A stretch of DNA of 64,000 bases from Piliocolobus tephrosceles (Eukaryota > Chordata > Mammalia > Primates > Cercopithecidae): contig NC_045444.1 in assembly GCF_002776525.5 (NCBI RefSeq), positions 24,581,275-24,645,274 on the forward strand, in the 5' to 3' direction. Made by a program: the position numbers and the translations under genes. The stretch's first letter is position 1. Each line of letters begins with the position of its first letter. Positions 48,504 to 60,954 of this stretch are shown here, in pieces. The notes beneath the pieces are model-generated. The model was not told where the DNA came from, ran no database searches, and worked only from the letters and a program-made list of their open reading frames with translations.

Positions 48504-49132
48504 TTGGACTCCCACACAATAATAGTGGGAGACTTTAACACCCCACTGTCAGTATTGGACAGACCAATGAGACTGAAAATTAACAAGGGTATTCAGGACT
48601 TGAACTCAGCTCTGGATCAAGTAGTCCTAGTAAATGTTTACAGAACTCTCTACCCCAAATCAAGAGAATATACATTTTTATCAGTGCCATATGGCACTTA
48701 TTCTAAAATTGAACACATAGTAGGAAGTAAAACACTCCTCAGCAAATGCAAAAGAACTGAAATCATAACAAACAGTTTCACAGACCACAGTGCAATCAAA
48801 TTAGAACTAAGGATTAACTCGCTAAAAATAATGGAATTACATGGAAATTGAACAACCTGCTCCTAAATGACTCCTGGGTAAATAATGAAATTAAGGCAAG
48901 GATCAAGAAGTTCTTTGAAACCAATGAGAACAAAGAGAGAATTTACCAGAATCTCTGGGACACAGCTAAAGCAATGTTAAGAGGGAAATTCGTAGCACCA
49001 AATGCCCACATTAGAAAGCTAGAAAGATCTCAAATCAACACCCTTATATCACAATTAAAAGAGCTAGAGAGGCAAGAGCACACTAATCCAAAAGCTATCA
49101 GAAGACAAGAAATAACTAAGATCAGAGTATAA
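48504..49132 (+). pseudogene. L1 ORF2 endonuclease relic in the inverted segment
   Basis: Two frames, 48504-48851 and 48848-49132, together cover the end of the endonuclease and the following linker, with a frameshift at about 48850. 'IIVGDFNTPLS', 'SKIEHIVGS' and 'FTDHSAIKLEL' mark conserved endonuclease blocks; the last holds the catalytic Asp-His pair. Confidence 0.82.
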
Positions 49133-50619
49133 TTGAAGGAGAAATAGACATGAAAAACCCTCCAAAAAATCAACAAACCCAGATGGTTTTTTTGAAAAAA
49201 ATGAACAAAATAGATAGACCACTATATAGACCAATAAGGAAGAAGAGATAGAAGACTTAAATAAACACAATAAAAAATGATAAAGGGGATATCACCACCA
49301 ACCCCACAGAAATACAAACTGCACTAATAGAATACCATAAACTCATCTACACAAATAAACTAGAAAATCTAGAAGAAATGGATAAATTCCTGGATGCATA
49401 CATCCTACCAATACTAAAGTAGGAAGAAGTTGAATCCACGAATAGACAAATAACAGATTCTGGAATTGAGGCAGGAATTAATAGCCTACGAACCAAAAAA
49501 AGCCCAGGACCAGACAAATTCACAGCTGAATTCTACCAGAAATACAAAGATGAGCTGGTTCCATTCCCTCTGAAACTATTCCAAAAGGAGGAACTCCTCC
49601 CTAACTCATTTTATGAAGTCAGCATTATCCTGATACGGAAACTAGGGAGAGGTGCAGCAAGAAAAGAAAACTTCAGGCCAATATTCTAAGTATGCTTTGT
49701 GATGTTATTGTAAATGGGGTTGCTTTCTTATTTTCCTTTGTGGATAATTTGTTGTTGGTGTATAGAAAGGCAACTGACTTTTTATGTTAATTTCGTATCT
49801 TGCAATTTCATTGAATTCATTTTTTATTTCTGACAGATTTTACTGGATCTTTAGGACTTTCCAAATAAGATCATATCACCTACAAGCAGGGATCGTTGTA
49901 CTTTTTTTTTCAAATTTTGAAGCTTTTTATTTATTTATTTTTTTGCCCAATTGCTGTGATTAGAAGTTTCAGTACTGTCCTGAATACAAGTGGTGAGAGT
50001 GGTCATCCTTTTCTTGTTCCTGCTTCTTTCAACTTTTCATCACTGAGTATGCTGTTAACTGTGGCCTTTTCATACATGGCCTTAATTTCATTAACATAAT
50101 TTCACTCTATTCATAGTTTGTTGAGAGGTCCTGCTGCGAAAAACTACTGGATTTTTTTTTTTCAAATGCTTTCTTTTGCACCCATTAAGATGATAATGTG
50201 GTTTTCATCCTTCATTATGTTAATGCAGTATATCACATTTATTAATTTTTATTTTTTGAATCCTTCTTGTATCCCAAGAATAAATTCTTGAAGAAATTGA
50301 GAAGTGTTGGCATTAATTCTCCTTTAAATATTTGTTAGAATTTATCAGTGAAACTATCTGGTCTTGTTTTTTTTTTTCCTGCTGTTGAGAAGTTTTTCAT
50401 TACCAATTCAATCTCCTTATCTATTGTTAGTATGTCCCGATTTTCTATTTCTTTAGATTCCAGTCTTGATTAGCTGTATGTTTCCAGACATGTATTCTTT
50501 TCTTCTAGGTTATTCTATTTTTTAGAATATAATTGTTTATAGTGGTCTGTCATGATCCTTTTTATTTATGTGTTTTAAAGTCTCATTTTTTTATTTATAT
50601 TAATATTTTCTTGTTTTGT

Positions 50620-50805
50620 TTACCTAATAATTTGTCAATTTTGCTTATAACCTAATTATAAATAATTCACTTATAATTATTAATATTTTAGTGTATTTAT
50701 TAATAATTTATTAATATTAATATAAGCAAATTATTAGTAATTTGCTTATAACCTAATTATTAATAATTACCTAATAATTTGTCAAATTTGTTTATAACAA
50801 ATAAG
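50620..50805. repeat. AT-rich local repeat expansion inside old L1
   Basis: The module 'acctaataatttgtca' and the module 'gcttataacctaattat' each occur twice, at about 50623-50658 and 50745-50792, with TTAATA palindromic filler between. Confidence 0.75.
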
Positions 50806-52065
50806 CAACTCTGTTTCATTGTATATGTCTGTTTTTCTGTTTTCTATGTATTTCTCCTCTGATAATTGTTATTTCTATCCTTTTGCTAATGTTGTGCTTT
50901 GTTTTTTTCCTCTGATTCCATTTCTCTGAAGTGTAATGAAGCTGTTTACTTGAATATTTCTTCCTTTTAAAATATGATCCTTAATTGCTATAAACCTCCC
51001 TCTTATTACAGATTTTGCTGCATATCGTTAAGTTTTGGTTTGTTGTGCTTTTATTTTTATTTGTATCAAGATGTTTTCTGGTTTTCCTTTTAACTTCATT
51101 TTTGATTCATTGGTTATTCAAAAGTTAGTTGTTTAATTTTTACATATTTGTAAATTTTCCCATTTTTCTTCTTAGCGATTTCAAGTTTCCTTCTATTGTA
51201 ATACGAAAATATACTTGGTATGATTCAATCTTCTCATATTTGTAAAGATTTTGTAATCTAAAGTGTGATCTATCCTGGAGTACGTTTTCTGTGTGCTTGA
51301 TACGAATGTATGTTCTGCTGTTGTTGGCTTGAATGTTCTAAACAAGTCCATTAGGTTTATCATGTCCGTAGTGGTGTTCAAATCTAACATTTTCTTATTT
51401 ATTCTCTATCTAAAAGTGGGGTATTGAAGTCTCTTACTATTATTGTGGGACTATTTATTTTCCCTCAGTTCTGTCAATATTTGTTTATATATTTAGGTGC
51501 TCTGATACTGGGTGTATATATATATTTGTAATTCTTATATCTCCATGGTGAACTGATTATTATAATATAATATAAAAATATAATATAATAATGTAATGTC
51601 TTTCTTTGTCTTGTTTGAAAGTTTTTCACTTAAAGTCTATTTTACCTGCTACAAGCAGAGAGAGCCACTCCTGCTCTTTTGATTGCCATTTACATAGAAT
51701 ATATTTTTCTATTCCTAAACTTTTAGCCTGTGTCCTTAAATCTAAAGTGAGTGAAGACAGCATATGTTTCGATTTTTAAAATCCATTCAGCTACATTATG
51801 TCTTTTGAATAGGGAGGTTAGTCTATTTGCATTTAATTATCAATAGGAAAGAACTCACTTTTCCCATTTTATTAGTTGTTTTGTCTCGTGATTGCTTTGT
51901 CTCTCTTTTCCTCTGTTTTTTTCTTTGAGTTTTGTTTATTTATTATATTAGTATGCCATGAATCCTTTCTCTTTTTCTTTTCTGTTACTTCCATAGGTAT
52001 TTTCTTTGTTATTACTATGGGTCTTACATAAAGTAATGGATTTGCACAAAACCTTAATCAATTGC

Positions 52066-52086
52066 AAAAAAAAAAAAAAAAAAAAA
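52066..52086. repeat. Poly-A tract (A21)
   Basis: An uninterrupted A run within the antisense old L1, with no SINE attached. Confidence 0.9.
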
Positions 52087-53390
52087 TCTACTCTTTTCTC
52101 CACACTACTTCATGTAATTAATATCACATTCAACATGTTTTTATAGTATGTGTTCTGTAACACATTTTAATGTTTATATCTATTTTTAAATACTTTTGTA
52201 TTTTAACTTTTATACAAAATTAAAAGTTATTTGCCCACAGCCATTACAGTATTACAGTATTCTCTATTTTTATATAATTACCTTTATCAACAAATTTTTT
52301 TTATATCTTTGTGTATTGCCATTTAGCATCCTTTCTTTTCAACTTAAAGAACTTATCATTTGTAAGACAGATCCAGTGGTGATGAAGTTTCTCACTTTTG
52401 TTCTTCTGGAAAAGTCTTTCTCTTGCCTTTATATTTGAAAGACCGTTTCTTTGGTATCATATTTTTGGTTGGCAATGTGTTTTCTTTCAGCACTTTGAAT
52501 ATGTCATCACATTCCACTGCGGCCTGAAATATTTCTGTTAAAAAATCAGATCATCTTAAGGACTATGTCATGCCACTTCCCTCTTTCAATTTTTAAAATT
52601 CTCTCTTTGTCTTTGACTTTCAACAATTTGATTATAATGTATCTCAGTGTGAATCTCTTTGGGTTCATCTTGTTCATTGTCCTTTGAACTTTCTGAATTT
52701 GGATGTCTATTTTCTTTTCCAGACAGGCAAAATTTGACAAGTTTTGCCGTTACTTATTTAAATATGGTTTCTGCCCCTATCTCTATTCTCCTTTTGTAAA
52801 TTCCATAATGTGTATATTGGTTCACTTAATGGTGTCCTATAAGTCCCTTAGGCTTTTTTCACTCTTTTTTATTCATTTTTTTGTTCTTCTGACTAAATAA
52901 ATTCTGATAACCTGATCCAGATTTGACTGATATTTTATTTTGCTTGATTTTATCCACTGGTGAATTCCTTTATATTAAATTTTTAGTTCAGTTATTAAAT
53001 TCTTCAGCTCTATGATATCTGTTTGGTACTTTTCTATATTTACTATTTCTTTGTTGAATTTCTCACTTTGTTCATGCTTTGTTCTGCTGACCTCTGTGAC
53101 CATCTTAATGATGGTCATTTTGAATTCTCTGTTTGGTAAGTCATATATCTTTACTTCATTAGCATCCATTTCTGGAGGTTTATCTTTTTCCTTTCTTTAG
53201 AATATATTTCACTGTTTCTTCATTTTTCTTGATTTTTGTGTTGATGCTTGTGCATTGGATAAAACAGCCATTTCTCCCCATCTGCACAAACTGAACTTTT
53301 ATAAAAGAACAGCCTCACTAATTAACCCAGCCAGAGATTTTGGTGACCTCTTTAATCTTTGTGCTTTTTGGAATTACTGTCTTTGATATC

Positions 53391-53870
53391 AGTGGCCCCC
53401 AGCTATTTGGAGCACACTGGTTTCTGTTAGCTCCACAAGACAGACAAGACAAAAACCAGTGACTTGGACAGCCTTCATAATAATCAGAGTATTGGATATA
53501 TGGTCCAGTCCTTTTCTTCCCTTCCCAGGAAAAAAATGGAAAGTGAGTATCTTTTCACCTGCTTTGAGCTGAGGGGCAGGGCTGTGGGATGTGCTAGCAA
53601 GATAGATGAAAACACAGTCTATTTTAAGTGGCCCCCTGACATCTAGAGTATGCTGGGTACTGTCAACACTCTGAGACAGACACAACAAAAGCCACTGCCT
53701 TGCACATTCCTCAGAATAATTAAGATCTTAGACATATGGTCCAGTCCTTTTTGTATCTCACAAGGAAAAAGCTGGAAGCAAAAGGTTTTCTCCTAATCAT
53801 ATGACATTGTACTGAGGATAGAGTTTATGGTGAAAGAATATCTCAAATAATAATACCAGCTTTGAGGTGG
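53391..53870 (-). repeat. Two tandem L1 5'UTR units, ~236 bp each
   Basis: The unit beginning 'agtggccccc' at 53391 recurs at 53627. Matching landmarks include 'agcacactgg'/'agtatgctgg', 'gagacagaca'/'caagacagac', and 'atatggtccagtcctttt' at about 53498 and 53735. Tandem monomers at the 5' end fit the promoter region of some old L1 subfamilies. Confidence 0.8.
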
Positions 53871-54465
53871 CTGGTGTCATGCTCACAGGAAAGGAAGGAG
53901 TCTCACAACTTCAGAGCGTATTTTCTGTGTACTGTTGTTGAATCAGTGTGACTGTAGAGAAAAAGAGGGCCTAGGCCTTCCTCTTCTTCCACACTGGTAG
54001 CATGTAAATATTTTTAATATGCTATTATCTGCACAGAATTGTAGCAATTAAATTTATAAACTCAATTAGACAACTTTCTCATTAACAATCCAATGTGTTA
54101 AGTCTCTTTCTCTTTTGTGTTTTACCTGGAAGAAGGAAATTCTAAATAATTTTGTATTGTATTACACATAAAGTACTCAATAATGGTTTAATCTTATCTT
54201 TTATGTTCAATTAATATGTAGCCAAAAGTTCTTCATAAATATTACGTTAACTTATACATAGATGTACATATATATACATATATATCTTAAAATTAAAAAT
54301 TCTTTTTGATTAACACAATTTCCCCTAGAAAGTAGGTAAGTATTTTATCTTACTGTTCTTTTATATTACCCTTCACTTTCTTTCTAATCTATTACTTTCT
54401 GTGATAAAACTGCTAATTTTATACTTAAATAGGTTTTCCTTCTTTTTATATATTGTTTTATTTCG

Positions 54466-54767
54466 CTTTTTTTTTTTTTTTTTGAAACGGAGTCTCACTC
54501 TGTCTCTCAGGCTGCAGTGCAGTGGCACGATCTCCGCTCACTGCAAGCTCTGTCGCCTCCCAGGTTCACGCCATTCTCCTGCCTCAGCCTCCCGAGAAGC
54601 TGGGACTACACGCGCCCGCCACCACGCCCGGCTAAATTTTTTGTATTTTTAGTAGAGATGGGGTTTCACCGTGTTTGTCAGGATGGTCTTGATCTCCTGA
54701 CCTTGTGATCCGTCCGCCTCGGCCTCCCAAAGTGCTGGGATTACAGGCGTGAGCCACCGCGCTTGGC
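54466..54767 (-). mobile_element. AluY-like element, antisense
   Basis: T run 54466-54483, 'gaaacggagtctcactctgt' to 'gccaccgcgcttggc'. It has a 2-3 base insertion in 'gctctgtcgcctcc'. It uses 'gcgtgag' and 'gctaaattt', so it lacks the monkey-specific sites and is older than the 34.5- and 39.3-kb copies. Confidence 0.94.
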
Positions 54768-55959
54768 TTTATCTTCTTTCATTTATGTTTTCAAAATTAC
54801 AGGTAAATTTTTATTTTTTTATGGCAATAGCAAATATAGTTATATTTCCTAAGACATTTCAAGAGAATAATTATAAATAATAAATATTCAAATTACACGT
54901 TCCTTTCATGTCATTTTGTTCTCTCAGTTACTATTACACTTAATCTTGATTAAAAAATTATTTTTCCTTTGATATGCAGCAATTTAATTCCCCTGCTGTT
55001 GTTTGTGGGAAGTTTTCCCTACAGAACTGTTTGTCTTTCAGTGTGTTTTTATTTGCACTCTATGGCCTGTTTCTTTATGGTGTTGGTCACACAAGTTTAG
55101 ATAAAGGCTTTGCTGTAGATCTTGGGCTTTCTATGTCCCTATCCATTTTTAATCATAAATACCTTTTACTAACTCATAGGCACAGTTTCAAAGCCTCAGA
55201 TCCTTTTTCTATCATGTCAACATCCATGATAGTACAACATCTAGTTCCTCTGTGCCTTTGACAGGTAACTTTGTCACCTCTTATTTGATCTTAAAATTAC
55301 AAATAAATTATTCTTCTTTTCTTGAAATCTTTCTATATAATATATCTCAATTATTGTGGAGTTTTAATATTTATTCATTTTAAGGTGCCATGCAATTCAG
55401 TGTGTAAGATTATCTTGTTTATTTATTTATGATATTAAAGTCACCATGAATAACCTTCAACTATTTAGAAATAATAAATCTGTGATTATCTTACTTTTTA
55501 CTTTTGTATACATATCATTAGAGTAGCAAATCACATCCCTCTGAAACCATCTTTTGGAAATTTAACTTCTTTGGTTAATATCACGTTCAAAGTTTAAACG
55601 AGAAAACAAAATTGCTGTCTAGATCCTGTTGAATTTGTAGATTATAAATACATTGGTGTTCATGTGAGCCTGGATGCTTTATAATGTTGTGATATTTTTC
55701 TCTGTAAAATAGAGAACAAGCACAAAGTATGCAGCAGAAAATTCTCTTAGTAGTTTTTTTAACCCTATTAAATGTCCTTTTCTTTTCTTGATTTTATTCA
55801 AAACTTTAATATGCTCGCCTAAAATACATCTCTTTTTAGCTATGTGGGTCTGTATTCCTAGCTCAATCAAATGAAATAAAAGTAGATATAATATGTAGGA
55901 CCCTGGGGAAAATATCTCAAAGGAACTGTTTATGCTCCTTTGTGCTTCTTGAAATTCAA
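54768..55959. other. Unannotated AT-rich sequence
   Basis: Frames of 94-95 residues at 54974-55261 and 55679-55963 have no recognisable feature. No repeat identified. Confidence 0.4.
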
Positions 55960-57150
55960 TCATGAGACTGCAGTTCTAGCAACTAGTCCTTTAGGTGTTT
56001 TAGTGAACATATGAGCACTTCCCATGACTTTTCTCCATGGTTTGCTCCAGCAATAAAATCAAGCCTTCAGCTTCTCCATAGTAGGAGCTGAACTCTACAT
56101 TTAGCATCCTACCTTTTCTAGCTACTACCTGAGAGACTAACTTGTATTCCACCTGTCTCTGTGAGCCAATAGGATCCATGATTTGCTAGGCCCTTAGGGG
56201 TAACAGAGAGCAAAGCTATGGTTCGAAAGAATATGTGGTTTAAATGATCAGGCAGGCATTTCCCACAGCTCCGCTTCTCAGCTCAGAGCAGGGCAAGTGG
56301 GCAATAAACTACAGCTCCCAGCTTTTCCTGGAGGAGAGAAGGAATTGGATTATACATATAGCACCCCTGTGTTTCTGGCTGTAACTTAATGTTTTCTATC
56401 TTGCCTATCCTGGAGCATTGAGGGAACTTGGTATACTCAGGTCTCCAGAGGACCACTAAGAGCAAAACATCAGTTTTGAGAGGCACTTAGAATCTCTCAC
56501 TGTGCTGTTTGGTGGAGGTCACATTCTATCTGAAGCCAGTCTGTGAAGACTGGATAGTGTCGATATATCTAATCTATAGAAACCAACACAGAGAGTCAAA
56601 GAAAATGAATAAATAGAGAAATATATTCCAAATAAAAGAATAAAGTAAAACTTTAGAAACTGGCCCCAAGGGCATATAGAGATGTTATTTATTGAACATA
56701 GAATCCAACATAATGACCATAATGATGTTAACTGAGGCCAACAGAAGAATGCATGAACAAAGTGAGAGTGTCATCAAAAAGATAGAAAGAATGGAAAAGT
56801 ACCAAAGAGAAATTATAAATGTGAAGAATACAGTAAATGAACTGAAAAATTCAATAGAAGGTTTCAACAGCGTGATGATCAAGCAGAATAAAAGATCAGT
56901 TAACTCAAAGACAGGTTATTGAAAATCATCCAGTCAGAGATGAAAAAAGGAGAAAGAATGAAAAAGAATAAAGTTTAAAGGAGTTATGGGACGTCATCAA
57001 TCACACCAATATATGCATTGTGGAATTTATAGAACAAAGAGAAAAAGGGGAAGAATGTTTATTCAAAGAAATAATGACTAAAAACTTCCCAAACCTGGGA
57101 AAATAAATAGACATCTAGATCCAGGAGGTCCAAAGAACATCAAATAAGGT
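55960..57150 (+). mobile_element. L1 fragment: 5'UTR and ORF1 (old)
   Basis: From about 56650 the sequence encodes an ORF1 N-terminal coiled-coil relic. A 76-codon frame at 56692-56922 contains 'RRMHEQSESVIKKIERMEKY', homologous to the ORF1 relic at 52975-53169 on the other strand. It continues degraded to 'atccaggaggtccaaagaac' near 57120. The preceding 600-700 bp is probably its 5'UTR, less certain. Confidence 0.68.
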
Positions 57151-57719
57151 GAATCTGTAGAGACCCGTATTGAGCCCCATGATAGCAGCTGTCTTAGATC
57201 ATGAAGTGGCCTTGAGGTGTGGTAGATTCACAATAGCCATGGAGTCACAATATCACCCTGCACTATCTACTTCCAGACTTCTTTTACTTGAGAGACAAAT
57301 ATTTAAATATTATTTAAAACTGATCGTAACTGATAGATGGTGAAAAGGAAAGTATGCTTAAGTTCCTTGACTTTCCATTTTCTTTTGAATTAATTTTTAT
57401 AACATGAATTTATAATTGATATTACTGTGTTTTAAATCTACACTTTCAACTGCTAATTGAAACTGCTTTTGAAAGTATCAATTTGGTTCTTTCTATTCTC
57501 AGTAAGAATATTTATTTTGGTTCCTGTGCAGTTTTTTAATAGACATAATAATAAGTCTAATAAAAATAATAATAACTAAAATTTATGTAACACCCATATT
57601 TCATGAGGCAGACTAGGAGATGATAGCTAATAGCTAATGATAACAGCTTAGAGCTAACCTTTCTAAATGGTACATTATATCAGCCATTATTTAGCAGGAG
57701 TGTTTTAGGTAGACTTAAG
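57151..57719. other. Unannotated sequence
   Basis: A short 'gatagctaatagctaatga' self-similar run lies near 57622. Nothing else recognised. Confidence 0.4.
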
Positions 57720-57930
57720 TAGACCTTAGTTTAATTTCTGTGCTATTTATAAGCTGTGTGACCTTGAACAAGTTACTTAAATTCTTTAAGCATTAATTTT
57801 AAAATGAGGTTAATCACACTTATTTCTCAAGATTATTGTAACAGTTAAATAGTGCCACACTTCTAAAGCATTTAATACAACACCTGACACATATTATGTG
57901 CTCTCAATAAATAATGGTTATTGTGATTAT
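57720..57930 (+). mobile_element. MIR SINE
   Basis: 'tgtgtgaccttgaacaagtt', 'attttaaaatgaggttaat', 'ctcaagattattgtaacagt' and 'tatgtgctctcaataaataa' in sense order, essentially complete. Confidence 0.88.
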
Positions 57931-58122
57931 TGCCACAACCTGCCAATTCTGCCAATCGTTTTACATACAATTCTTCTTTGATCATGCTCTCTCTTTCAAT
58001 CTCTACCTGAGCTATTTAGCTGCTCCAACCAGGGTGTAATCTTGAATATCGTATGGATTGTCATAATTTCTTATATTTTTATTTATTTAATATTAGTATT
58101 TAGGTATTTTATTTTCATTTAA

Positions 58123-58183
58123 ACATATATATATATATACATATATATATACACACATATATATATATATACACACACACATA
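58123..58183. repeat. (TA)n/(CA)n composite microsatellite
   Basis: Alternating TA blocks with embedded CACA and a terminal CA run. Confidence 0.94.
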
Positions 58184-58877
58184 ATGTCCCATCTGCATTT
58201 TAAATTGTTATACACCACCTTTGAGTATTATTCTTCTTTATAATTCTCTTAATAATTGAACAAAGAATGTTACCCACAGAATAAACCCCTAAAATATGCT
58301 TGTACAAAAATATCTGGACTACTTAAATTTACTAGTGTGCTTCCTTATGGCACAGTTTTCTTCACTCAAGTCTTGAACATTAGCTCTTTCATTGTTGTTT
58401 TGAAGTTTCTCTTTACCCAGTGAATGAAATTAAATTTTTTTATGTTTTCTCTCCAGGTTTTCTTTGACAGTATGTTTTCCACAGATTCATTCATAGTCGT
58501 CTATCTACAAACATTTCTGACTTCCTCTGCTTCATTTTCTATCTCACAATTCTCTTTATTCAGGTTATATCTTAGAGGTCTTCCTCTACAATGCTACAGA
58601 AAGTTGCTCCATGAACCAATGTTCACCCTCAAAGTCTGCTCCTTGCTGCTCCAAGATGAGATGAACACAGAAATGGAGATTAAGCACTTAAAAACTTTAC
58701 AACTATTTGACATTGCCTTGAAATTCAAATGTGTGATTTTCAGACTTGTCTCATTTAACTGGGTATAGATTAGTTTGAGTATTACATAGTTAGTACATGG
58801 GCAAAAGCTATAAACAAGTCATGGGCACTTCAACAACATATAGGTCCAGGATACATGGGGAAAAAGTATGCACATGT

Positions 58878-58911
<34 letters not shown>

Positions 58912-59772
58912 AGAAAAGTTCCTTCGTCACAGATAGTTTGAGATGCATCACATTAATGGACCCCAAAATGTGCAGGTTCTTGCAAGCTATGAGGTTCAGC
59001 ACTTGCTGGAATTAAATATGTATGTGTCTACTGCTTTAGAAAAATACAGTTTTTTCTTTGGTAAGACTCTTACAACATAGCCTAAGTATTCTTCACTACC
59101 TTTTCTTCCGAATGAACTTCACTGAACTGTGAGTTGCCAGTTATTTTTATGTTTCAAAGTCTGGATTTTCATGGGCTTTTGGTTCATTAGCATTGGCTTT
59201 CCTTAACATCATGGCATAGAGTAATGGGAATTCTTCCATTACCAACTCTAAGTCAGATTGAAGGAAAACACAGTTGCCACAGTACATTTAATCACTTGGA
59301 GTGTGTATGGTGTCCACTTCATTCTTAGATTTAATGTTTTTTCTTTACCTTCTAAACACTAAATTTAGAATAGGCAGTAACCAATTATGGTTCCAAGTCA
59401 TTGAGTACTCATTCATTCCCCTTACACTTCCATTAATATGGCAACTGGCATTTAGTTTCACTAACACTGAGCTTTAATTATTTAATGTAAATATGTTTTT
59501 AGATCCCTTTCATTTCCTGATATAACTAAATTAATTCTTTTTTGATCCAAAAGAGGTAGCAGTTAAAGAAAGGTAGTAAACCAGAATATACTGAGAGCTA
59601 CCATGTGCCTAACATGGTGCTAGCCATGAGTTAGGATATTAAAAAGTTGCCTCTTTGATCACTTACTTTTAGATTCATGTTCTGGTTTAGGGACTTGATA
59701 GTAAATATGTACTGAATATCTAGTTACAAGGCACCATGGCAAATGGTGTAGAAAATAGAGCAAAAGTTGAAT
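58184..59772. other. Mostly unannotated sequence
   Basis: It holds one CA microsatellite at 58879-58908. The stretch 59600-59750 has weak L2-like words. A 114-codon frame at 58424-58768 has no supporting feature. Confidence 0.4.
58879..58908. repeat. (CA)n microsatellite
   Basis: About 15 CA units followed by GA. Confidence 0.95.
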
Positions 59773-59970
59773 GGTTGGCGCTCCATATCTGCATCTGCAA
59801 ATTCAAATAACCATAGATTTAAAAATATTGGAAAAATGAAAAATAACAATACAACAAAACAAATAAAACCATTTTACACAGCACTTACATAGTATTAGGT
59901 CTTATAAGTAACCTAGACATAATTTAAAGCATGTGGGAGGAGGTGCATAGGTTATGTTCAAATACTCATA
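59773..59970 (+). mobile_element. Tigger/MER2-type (pogo family) DNA transposon remnant
   Basis: 'ggttggcgctccatatctgc' and 'aattcaaataaccatagatt' match the terminal region. 'acttacatagtattaggtct', 'taagtaacctagacataatt' and 'gtgcataggttatgttcaaa' match internal blocks of the same family. An internal part is missing. Confidence 0.75.
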
Positions 59971-60164
59971 AAAATACAGTCTGGACCCAAGTGGGATGGA
60001 GAATAACACAAAATAATATACATAATGACCAAATCCATATCTTTACCCTAATGTTTTTAGATAAATGACTCTTTGCTTTTAATTTTGACATACTAAAAGT
60101 TAATTTTAATGATATAATAATTTATTTTTAATTCATACTAATTTTTGTGTTAAAATCAACCTGG

Positions 60165-60275
60165 ATTGAGCGCATACTATCTGCCAGGCTATTCTAAATA
60201 CTTTTACTTGCATTCATCTGTTTAATCTTCAGAACCACTCTGAGAGGTAGAGACTCTCTTTATCTTCATTTTGTA
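60165..60275 (-). mobile_element. MIR SINE, antisense, first part
   Basis: 'gattgagcgcatactatctg', 'ccaggctattctaa' and 'tctgtttaatcttcagaacc' in antisense MIR order, interrupted by the Alu at 60286. Confidence 0.8.
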
Positions 60276-60285
60276 CTATCTTTAG

Positions 60286-60604
60286 ATTTTGTTTGTTTGT
60301 TTGTTTGTTTTTCTTGTTTTCTGAGACAGGGTCTCACTCTTGTCTCCCAGGCTGGAGTGCAATGGCACAATTTCAGCCTACCACAACCTCCACCTCCCAG
60401 GTTCAAGTGATTCTCCTGTCTCAACCTCCAGAGTAGCTGGGATTACAGGCGCCCACCACCACACCCAGCTAATTTTGTATTTTTCATAGAGGTGGAGTTT
60501 CTCCATGTTGGTCAGGCTCATCTCAAACTCCTAACCTCAGATGATCCGCCCGCCTCAGCCTCCCGAAGGGCTGGAATTACAGGCGTGAGCCACTGCGCCT
60601 GGTC
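60286..60604 (-). mobile_element. Alu (AluS-like) with target-site duplication, inserted in a MIR
   Basis: The tail is (TTTG)n-rich at 60290-60310, then 'gagacagggtctcactcttg' to 'gagccactgcgcctggtc'. The perfect 10-bp direct repeat 'ctatctttag' lies at 60276-60285 and 60605-60614. Confidence 0.94.
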
Positions 60605-60639
60605 CTATCTTTAGTTTGGTAATTAATATAAATATAAAA

Positions 60640-60735
60640 TATTTTGTATTTTATAAAATGGAAACTGAAGCACAGAGAATTTAAGTAATAATTTAACCAA
60701 CATCTCATAATTAGAAAGTAATAAAAGTAATGAAT
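60640..60735 (-). mobile_element. MIR SINE, antisense, second part
   Basis: 'ttataaaatggaaactgaag', 'cacagagaatttaag' and 'atttaaccaacatctc' continue the MIR begun at 60165 after the Alu and about 25 bp of AT filler. Confidence 0.75.
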
Positions 60736-60954
60736 ATAGACATCTAAGTAATTGTTCTTCATGGTTATGCTTTATCAGAATATGTACTCTAGAAATTGAA
60801 GCAAACCAGCAAACCATAGTTTCCCAATTCAACAACAACAGAGATACATTGGTATTTAGACATCTTCACCAGTCATAGAACGATCAGTGACAATCTCCGT
60901 AATTTCCTGATTAAGGAAATTCAGGACTTAATTAAATTGAGTGATTAATTTTTA

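Larger units (their letters stand above)
45259..49690 (-). mobile_element. L1 (mid-age L1PA), ~4.4 kb, 5'-inverted, inserted in the older L1
   Basis: 45259-47973 is antisense (3'UTR, C-terminal ORF2, RT). 47974-49690 is sense (end of ORF1, ORF2 endonuclease, start of RT). The sense part ends '...aggccaatat' and the antisense part begins at the complement of 'ccaatatccctg', so the two halves abut in ORF2 with short shared sequence. 'aatattct' at both outer edges may be the target-site duplication. The tail is CAAA-rich, near 45257-45278. Confidence 0.88.
43745..53990 (-). mobile_element. Near-full-length old L1 (L1MA-like), antisense, split by a later L1
   Basis: Left part 43745-45258: 3'UTR and ORF2 C-terminal region. 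Right part from about 49691: reverse transcriptase, then endonuclease ('RIDHTLDYKI' at 51193-51390), the inter-ORF region, ORF1 around 52550-53200 (coiled-coil relic at 52975-53169), and 5'UTR with tandem units to about 53990. Subtracting the 4.4-kb insertion gives about 5.8 kb, close to a complete L1. There are many stops in both ORFs. Confidence 0.82.

Noticed and set aside
58424..58768. Possible exon: 'tttctctccag' followed by a 114-codon frame
   Set aside because: The acceptor-like motif is common in T-rich DNA. There is no matching donor, no recognisable protein and no second exon.
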